A model generated the notes under the pieces. That model had not been told where the DNA came from. It did not search any database and saw only the letters and a program-made list of their open reading frames with translations. A DNA stretch of 64,000 nucleotides from positions 930,001 to 994,000 of the forward strand of contig NW_025920105.1 of assembly GCF_902686445.1 (NCBI RefSeq), read 5' to 3'. This stretch comes from Sciurus carolinensis. Its lineage: Eukaryota; Chordata; Mammalia; Rodentia; Sciuridae. The stretch's first letter is position 1, and each line of letters starts with the position of its first letter. The position numbers and the translations under genes were made by a program. This document shows, piece by piece, positions 58,384-64,000 of this stretch.

Positions 58384-59300
58384 TGAAGGGAACCAACCAT
58401 AGTAAAAAATATAGAATATGACAACAGTCAAGTCAATTGACACCACAGTGGAGGAAATGTTAGAAATGAAATTCAGAAAGTTCATGGTTCAACTTATGTA
58501 TGTGGTTAAAAATGAGTAAAGAAATGAAATCAGAGAGAAAATACAAGAAATAAAAGGTAACTTTAATAAGGAGATAGAGATCCTGAAGAAGAATCAGTAG
58601 GAAATCCTTAAACTGAAGATATTAATAAACCAAATTAAAAATTTGATGAAAAGCATCATCAGCATAGTAGACCACACTGAAGCTAGATTTTCAGTACTTG
58701 AACACAAAGTATGTAATCTTAGAAACATGATGACTATAGAAAATATGTGTTAAAAGACTATGAAAAGAAATTCTAAGGTGAAGGATCTGAAATACAGACT
58801 ATAAAATGCACAATATTTACAATAAAATAATATCAGAGAATTTCCCAAATCTTAAAAACAAAATTAAATTCAAATACACAAAGCACATAGGACTCAAGAT
58901 ATACAAAATTGCAAGACACCCATTTCAAGACACATCATTTTGAAAATGCCTAGCAGACAGAAGAAAGAATTTTAAGAGCCACAAGAGAAAAAGGCTGGTT
59001 ACATTTAGAGGAAAACCAATGCAAATCTTAGCCAATTTTTTAACCCAGACCCTAAAAGGTAGGTCTTAGAATATCATACACCAATCCCTAAAGAATATGG
59101 GTGACAACCAAGAATACTACATAAAGCAAAATTGAGGTTTTGATTTGAAGATAAAATAAAAACCTTCCTTCAATAAAAATAGTTAAAATAATTCACAAAT
59201 TAATGAGGTTGACACTACAAAATATACTCAATAAAATATTTCAAGAATACAAGGAGAATAAAAGCAAAGGGAAAAACAACACTGGAAGTATGCTCAATCA
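58384..59300 (+). pseudogene. ORF1 relic of the older L1
   Basis: Alignable to ORF1 of the younger L1 by eye. Examples are the charged coiled-coil part (near AGAAAATACAAGAAATAAAAG and GAGATAGAGATCCTGAAGAA), the conserved segment around AATAATATCAGAGAATTTCCC at about 58,825, and the C-terminal segment around GAGGAAAACCAATGC near 59,010. Multiple stops and indels in every frame leave no frame longer than a few dozen codons. In the living family this is the trimeric RNA chaperone; here it is dead. Confidence 0.75.
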
Positions 59301-59339
59301 AAGGAAAATCTAGTTTAAGTTAAAAACTAGAAATAAACC

Positions 59340-62300
59340 AAAGTGATAGAAAATAAGAAGTATCTTTTAATTATAAACTGAATATAAATTGTCTAAACTC
59401 ATCAAACAAAAGACAGAAGCTTGCAGATTGAACCACAAAAACAAGACCAAATTATATGCTGTCTTCAAAAGACTTACTCAAAAAAATGCATTCACAGTCT
59501 GAAGGTGAAAATTTGCAGAAAACTTATCATTCATGTTGTCTTCAGAAACAAGCAGGGGTTTCTATTCTCATATCATATAAATTGTTCTTCAAACCAAAGT
59601 TAATCAAAAGGGATAAAGAAGGCTATTTCATTCTGCTTAAGGGACTCATACAAGAAGAAATAGCAGTCATGAATACTTATGCCCTAAATGGAGCAGTTAC
59701 ATACATTAAGCAAAGTATCCTTAATGACAAGAATCAAATAGGCCAAAATGCAATAATACTGGGCAACATTAACATACCTCTCTCAACATTAGATAGATAA
59801 TCCAAAAAAACTTAGATGACAAGAATAATAAAATCTAAACTTAACAGACATATATGGAATATGTTATCCATCAATGACTGAATACACTTTCTTCTTAGCA
59901 GCACATAGAACATTTTTTAAAATATACCCTATTTTAGACCAAAAAGCATGTCATCACAAATACAAAAGAACCATAATGCTCTTCATACTATCAGATCATA
60001 GTGAATGAAATTAGAAACCTATGACAAGACAAAAAGTTAGAAAACAAACACCTGGAGACTACATCATTTACTATTGAATGATGAGTAAATAGCACAGCAA
60101 ATCATATGTGAAATAAAAATTACTTAGTGGTACAATGTATCAAAACCTCTAGGCCCCTATGGAGGAGACTGTAAGAGGAAAGTTAATATCATTGAGCTCA
60201 TTCATTAAATTAACAGTGAGACACCAAATAAATAAATTAACATTATAACTGTAGGTCCTAGAAAAAAGAGAAGCAATGTCAATAGAACACTGAAAATAAA
60301 ATAAGAGCCCAAATCAATGAATTAGATACTTAAAAAATTAATATAAAAATGATAAAAAAGTTGGTTCTCTGAAAGACTAAACAAAATTGATAATCATTTA
60401 GACCAGTTACATCTACAAAAGAGAGAAAAAAATGCAATTTTTAAAAATCAATGATGAAAACATCACCACAAACCCTTCTCAAATACAGAGAGGAATCAGA
60501 AACTATTTTCAGTACTTTTACTCCAATATGCTAGAAAATTCCTAGATGCATATGACCTAACGAAGCTGAACCAGAAGGATGTACAAAATTTGAAGAAGTC
60601 AAATATTAGTAAGAAAATTGAAGAAGCGTGACAAACCTACCAAAAACAAAAGTGTAGGACTGGGTGGATACTCAATCAAGTTCTACCAGATGTTTAAAGA
60701 AAAATTAATTTCAATCCTCCTCAAATTGTTTCACAAAATACAAGAGGAAGGAACACTTTTGGACTAATTATGTGAAACTAGTAGCACCCTGATATCAAAT
60801 CAGACAAAGTGACATTAAAGAACAAATATTTACACCAATATCCTTGATGAACACAGATGCAACAATTTCTTCATAAAATCCTGGCAAATTACATACAAAA
60901 ACATACTAAAAAGATACTTCACCATGGTCCTCCCAGGGATGTAAGGTTGGATCACCATATGGAAATCAATAAATCTAAAACACAATGTAAATAGGCTTAT
61001 AGACAAGAATGATATGACCATCTCAATAGATGCAGAAAAAGCATTTGTCAAAATACAGCATACACTCATGTTTAGAACTTTGGAAAAACTAGGGATAGAT
61101 GGTATCAGTCTCAACATTATAAAACTGTGTATGGCAAACCCAAGGCCCACATCATTCTACATGGAGAAACTGAAATCATTCCCACAAAAACAGGAAGAAT
61201 ACAAGGATGACCACTTTTACTACTTCTATTCAATGTACTTGAAAACCTGGCAAAAGCAATTAGGCAAAACAAAGAAATAAGAATGAAATGAGTAGAAAAC
61301 AAAAGAGCTCAAACTATTTTTTTACTGACAGCATTATTCTATGTATAGAATTCATAAAAACCCACTTGATAATCTTCAAGAATACTTGAAGACATTTAGC
61401 AAAGTAGCAAGATACCAAATTAATACCCATAATTCTATTTTATATCTATGCATAAATAATGAATCAGTTAAAAAAGAAGTTAGGAAAATTACCCTATTCA
61501 TAAGAGCCTACAAAAAAAAAAAACTACTTAGGAATAAACCTAATAAAAGAAGTGAAGGATCTCTAAAATTGAAGTCAGATAACATTAAGAAAGAAATTGA
61601 AAAAAATTTTAGAAGTTGGAAAAACCTTCCATATTCTTGGATAGGGAGAATCAATATTTTCAAAATGGTCATATAACCTATACAGACTCTAGAAATTCCC
61701 ATCAAATTTTCTATATCTTCATAGAAATAGAAAAAGCAGTCATGATATTCATTTGAAAAACTATGAATCACAGAATAGCTAATACAATTTTAGTGAGAAG
61801 TACAAACTACAAAGGATTAAAATAGCAGGCTTTAAATTATACTACAGATCTGCATTTAAAGAATACAAAGTATTGGAAACAAAATTGGCAAGAAGTTTAA
61901 GGGAACAGAAAAGAAGACACTGAGGCAAACTCCCCATAATCATATTTACCTTACATTTAAAAGGTGCTAAAATTGCACACTGGCAAAAAGATAGCCATTT
62001 TGCCAAATGATGTTTGGATAATTGGAAATCCATATTTAATAGAATGAAAGTTAATCCCTATATCTCACGCTGCACAAAAGTCAACACTACGTGGATCAAA
62101 GAAATTTTACCAAGAAACACAGCACCTACTAGAAGAACAGGTTGGCCCGGCCCTCTATGACATTGGTACAGAAACTTACTTTTGAACAAGACTCTAATGT
62201 AAAAAAAGATAATAAATGAAATGGGGTCAAACTAAGTATCTTCACAGGGAAAGAAACAATAGCAGGAAGACAAAACCTACAGAATGAGAGAAAAATATTG

Positions 62301-62962
62301 CTACCTGCCTATGTTGTCAATTTCTAGGATGCACAAAGAATGCAAAATCTTAACACACTTACACAACAAAAATCAATAAAGTTGGAAAATGAACTGAAGA
62401 GACCCTTCTCAAAGAATAAGTTTGAATGATCAACAAACATTTGAAAAAATGCTCAACATCTCTAGATACTAGAGAAATATAAATTAAAATTAAACTGAGA
62501 GTTTATCTCACTCCAATCATTGTGTCAAGTATACAAGTAACAAATATCATGAAGATGTGGGGAAAATGGAATGTTCACACATTGTTGTTGTGACAGCAAA
62601 TTGTTTCATTATCTCTGGAAATCAGTATAGTGATTCTTCAAGGAGTGTATCCACAATTTCACCAAGTAAACCCACTCCTCAATATATACCCAAAGGACAT
62701 AATATCAGCATGCTACAGTGACGCAGCCACATTGATGTTTACAGCATCAAAATTTTCAATAGCTAAGCTATTAATCCAATCTAGGTCATCTTTCACAGAT
62801 GAATGGATAAAGAAATTGTGGTGTATATACACAATGGATTATTACTCAGTCATAAAGAAGAATGACTCCATGACTTGTGCCAGTAAATGGATGGATCTGG
62901 AGAATATTATACTAAGTGAAATAAGCAAACTCCCCAAACCAAAGATTGAATATTTTTGTTGA
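59340..62962 (+). pseudogene. ORF2 relic of the older L1
   Basis: Pieces of endonuclease (DKEGYFILLKG near 59,609-59,641; NIPLS near 59,769), of RT motif A ([12 protein letters not shown] near 61,020-61,055) and of the C-terminus (FTDEWIKKLWCIYTMDYYS, 62,792-62,848) lie in order. In the motif A piece the normally conserved Asp of AFD is Val. The catalytic FADD region near 61,320 is no longer readable. Frameshifts and stops split it into at least six fragments. Length and order show an originally full ORF2. Confidence 0.8.
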
Positions 62963-63245
62963 TACATAAAACCTAAACCACATAAAGTGGGAGAGGGTAA
63001 GAAAGGTTCATTAGATTATGTAATGGTGAAAAAAGAAGGGAGAGGGATATGAGAAGGAGACAGGAAACTAAAAATATTTTCCTATATATACATATAAAAA
63101 TACTTGAGTCCCACCATCATGCTCACCCAGAAGAAAATTTTCATTCTAATTAGAATAAGATATATCTCATGCTTGTATAATTTCAAGAAAGTGGATTCTA
63201 CTGTCATGTAGAACTAAAATGAACTAATAAGATTCAACAAAAAAT
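62963..63245 (+). other. 3' UTR of the older L1
   Basis: GGGAGAGGGTAAGAAAGG and GAAGGGAGAGGGATATGAG form the purine-rich tract. It lacks the TTAGGG run seen in the younger L1. It ends with the family's CATGTAGAACTAA phrase. Confidence 0.7.
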
Positions 63246-63251
63246 GACAAT

Positions 63252-63690
63252 TGTTTGAAGGGCTAGGTGTTTATCCTGTCATAAAAATAACACAATGTAT
63301 GTAATGTATAAACCTGCTCCCCTGCCCATGAGGTACAGCCATTCTGCCCGCCTTCCAACCACTTGTCATTCTGTGAACATCCTAGCCAGCTATTGGTTCA
63401 TCAGTCAGCTTGCAAGTATCCTTCTCCGATATTGGTCCCCTGTTAACCCGGCAGAATTCAACTGTTTTACTATAGCTTCCCCGCCATCTTTTTCCATTCT
63501 TCTTCTGCCTGTCCTACACACATTTCTCTATCCTCCTGGCTTTCCACTCTCTCTAGCGCACACCCTTTCTTTTCCTTTCTATTTTCCTCTCATTTTCTCT
63601 CTTACCCTGCAGGGAGACACTCTCATTGCTTAATAAATTCCCTTATGTGATTTCCCATGTCCAGCATGGTTCTGTGGAAATTCCTTACAA
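63252..63690 (+). mobile_element. Candidate solo LTR
   Basis: TGTTTGAAGG at the start and CCTTACA at the end frame a stretch with a TATA-like TGTATAAACC near 63,304, a pyrimidine-rich middle and TTAATAAATTCCC (polyadenylation signal about 63,632) 55 bases before the end. The order fits U3-R-U5 of a retroviral LTR. No target-site duplication is clear and the family is unknown. Confidence 0.4.
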
Positions 63691-63915
63691 TGTATACATG
63701 TATCAAAACTTTATTACATAAATATGTATGTTTATTTTATACATAAAATAAGCTTAAATTTGAATAAAAAAGCACAAACAAATAATCCAAATGAGATTGT
63801 TGTTGATATTTGATATGATAGGAATACACATAAATACCTTAAATATTTGAACTCAAATTCAGTAGTAAATGTTTCCTTTAAATGGTCTTCCTCATTGCTT
63901 TTCAAAAGTTTCTTT
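63691..63915. other. AT-rich DNA without recognised feature
   Basis: No gene or repeat recognised. Confidence 0.35.
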
Positions 63916-64000
63916 AATCTCATTGGTATTGGAATCACTAGAAAAATGGCTACATATTCAGAAGACCCAGCTCCATCCCAGAAATACTGAATCAGATTCT
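63916..64000 (+). mobile_element. MER5-like hAT fragment, cut by window end
   Basis: GGTATTGGAATCACTAGAAA, then AGACCCAGCTCCATCCCAGA and TACTGAATCAGATTCT, resembles the MER5A interior (from GAATCACCTGG to GATTCAGTAGG). Partial because the window ends here. Confidence 0.45.

Larger units (their letters stand above)
56217..63245 (+). mobile_element. L1: Old, near full-length L1, heavily decayed
   Basis: It starts near GGAAAGATGGTGTATTAG, the L1 5'-end phrase, and ends with CTACTGTCATGTAGAACTAA and AATGAACTAATAAG followed by an A-rich stretch, the usual end of older L1 subfamilies. ORF1 and ORF2 relics lie between in correct order. At about 7.0 kb it is full length, including a roughly 2-kb 5' UTR. 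It has many more stops, indels and substitutions than the 33.6-40.3 kb copy and an unrelated 5' UTR, so it is an older subfamily. No certain target-site duplication remains. Confidence 0.85.

Noticed and set aside
49081..64000. KRAB A-box or C2H2 zinc-finger exon downstream of the candidate first exon
   Set aside because: I searched for the usual KRAB and finger-linker patterns in plus-strand frames and found none; the region is AT-rich and filled with SINE, duplication and L1 sequence.

Overview
This is mammalian nuclear DNA, most likely from a squirrel-family rodent (Sciuridae: ground squirrel, marmot or tree squirrel). That is an inference. It rests on dimeric B1/ID-type SINEs (B1-dID), known from squirrels, dormice and mountain beaver, near 45.2, 52.6, 53.2 and 53.5 kb, together with general mammalian repeats (MIR, L2, MER5A-like hAT, MaLR LTR, L1). 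No intact protein-coding gene is recognisable. Nearly all open frames are short chance ORFs or relics of mobile elements.

Layout. 1-5.5 kb: tandemly repetitive DNA, namely a 54-bp minisatellite (about 0.9-1.23 kb) and a long degenerate 'ACTGAGCACTGGTGGG' type repeat field holding a tandem duplication of about 0.95 kb. 5.5-31.4 kb: moderately GC-rich, L1-poor, mostly unique DNA with old MIR, L2, MER5A and MaLR fossils and microsatellites. At about 31.4-31.7 kb the composition turns AT-rich, next to a minus-strand retroviral LTR/primer-binding-site relic and two opposed arrays of a 31-bp minisatellite (32.13-32.98 kb). 33.56-40.30 kb: a full-length L1 flanked by a perfect 14-bp target-site duplication. 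It has a promoter region of about 68-bp monomers, a broken ORF1, a broken ORF2 and a 3' UTR carrying TTAGGG repeats. 40.3-45.2 kb: L1 fragments, then mostly unrecognised DNA. 45.8-48.8 kb: class II endogenous-retrovirus remnants, with an integrase relic on the minus strand and two LTRs of opposite orientation.

48.84-49.08 kb resembles the promoter and first exon of a KRAB zinc-finger gene, ending in ATG followed by a GTGAGT donor. No KRAB box or zinc-finger exon was found downstream in the window. 49.3-50.3 kb is repeated, diverged, at 53.0-55.9 kb. 56.2-63.25 kb is a second, older and far more decayed L1, followed by a candidate LTR and a MER5-like fragment cut by the window end.

No pathway or operon can be described. 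The functional candidates are regulatory: the zinc-finger-type first exon and the L1 and LTR promoters. The most unusual structures are the L1 monomer promoter with its telomere-like 3' UTR, and the opposed 31-bp minisatellite arms at the compositional boundary.
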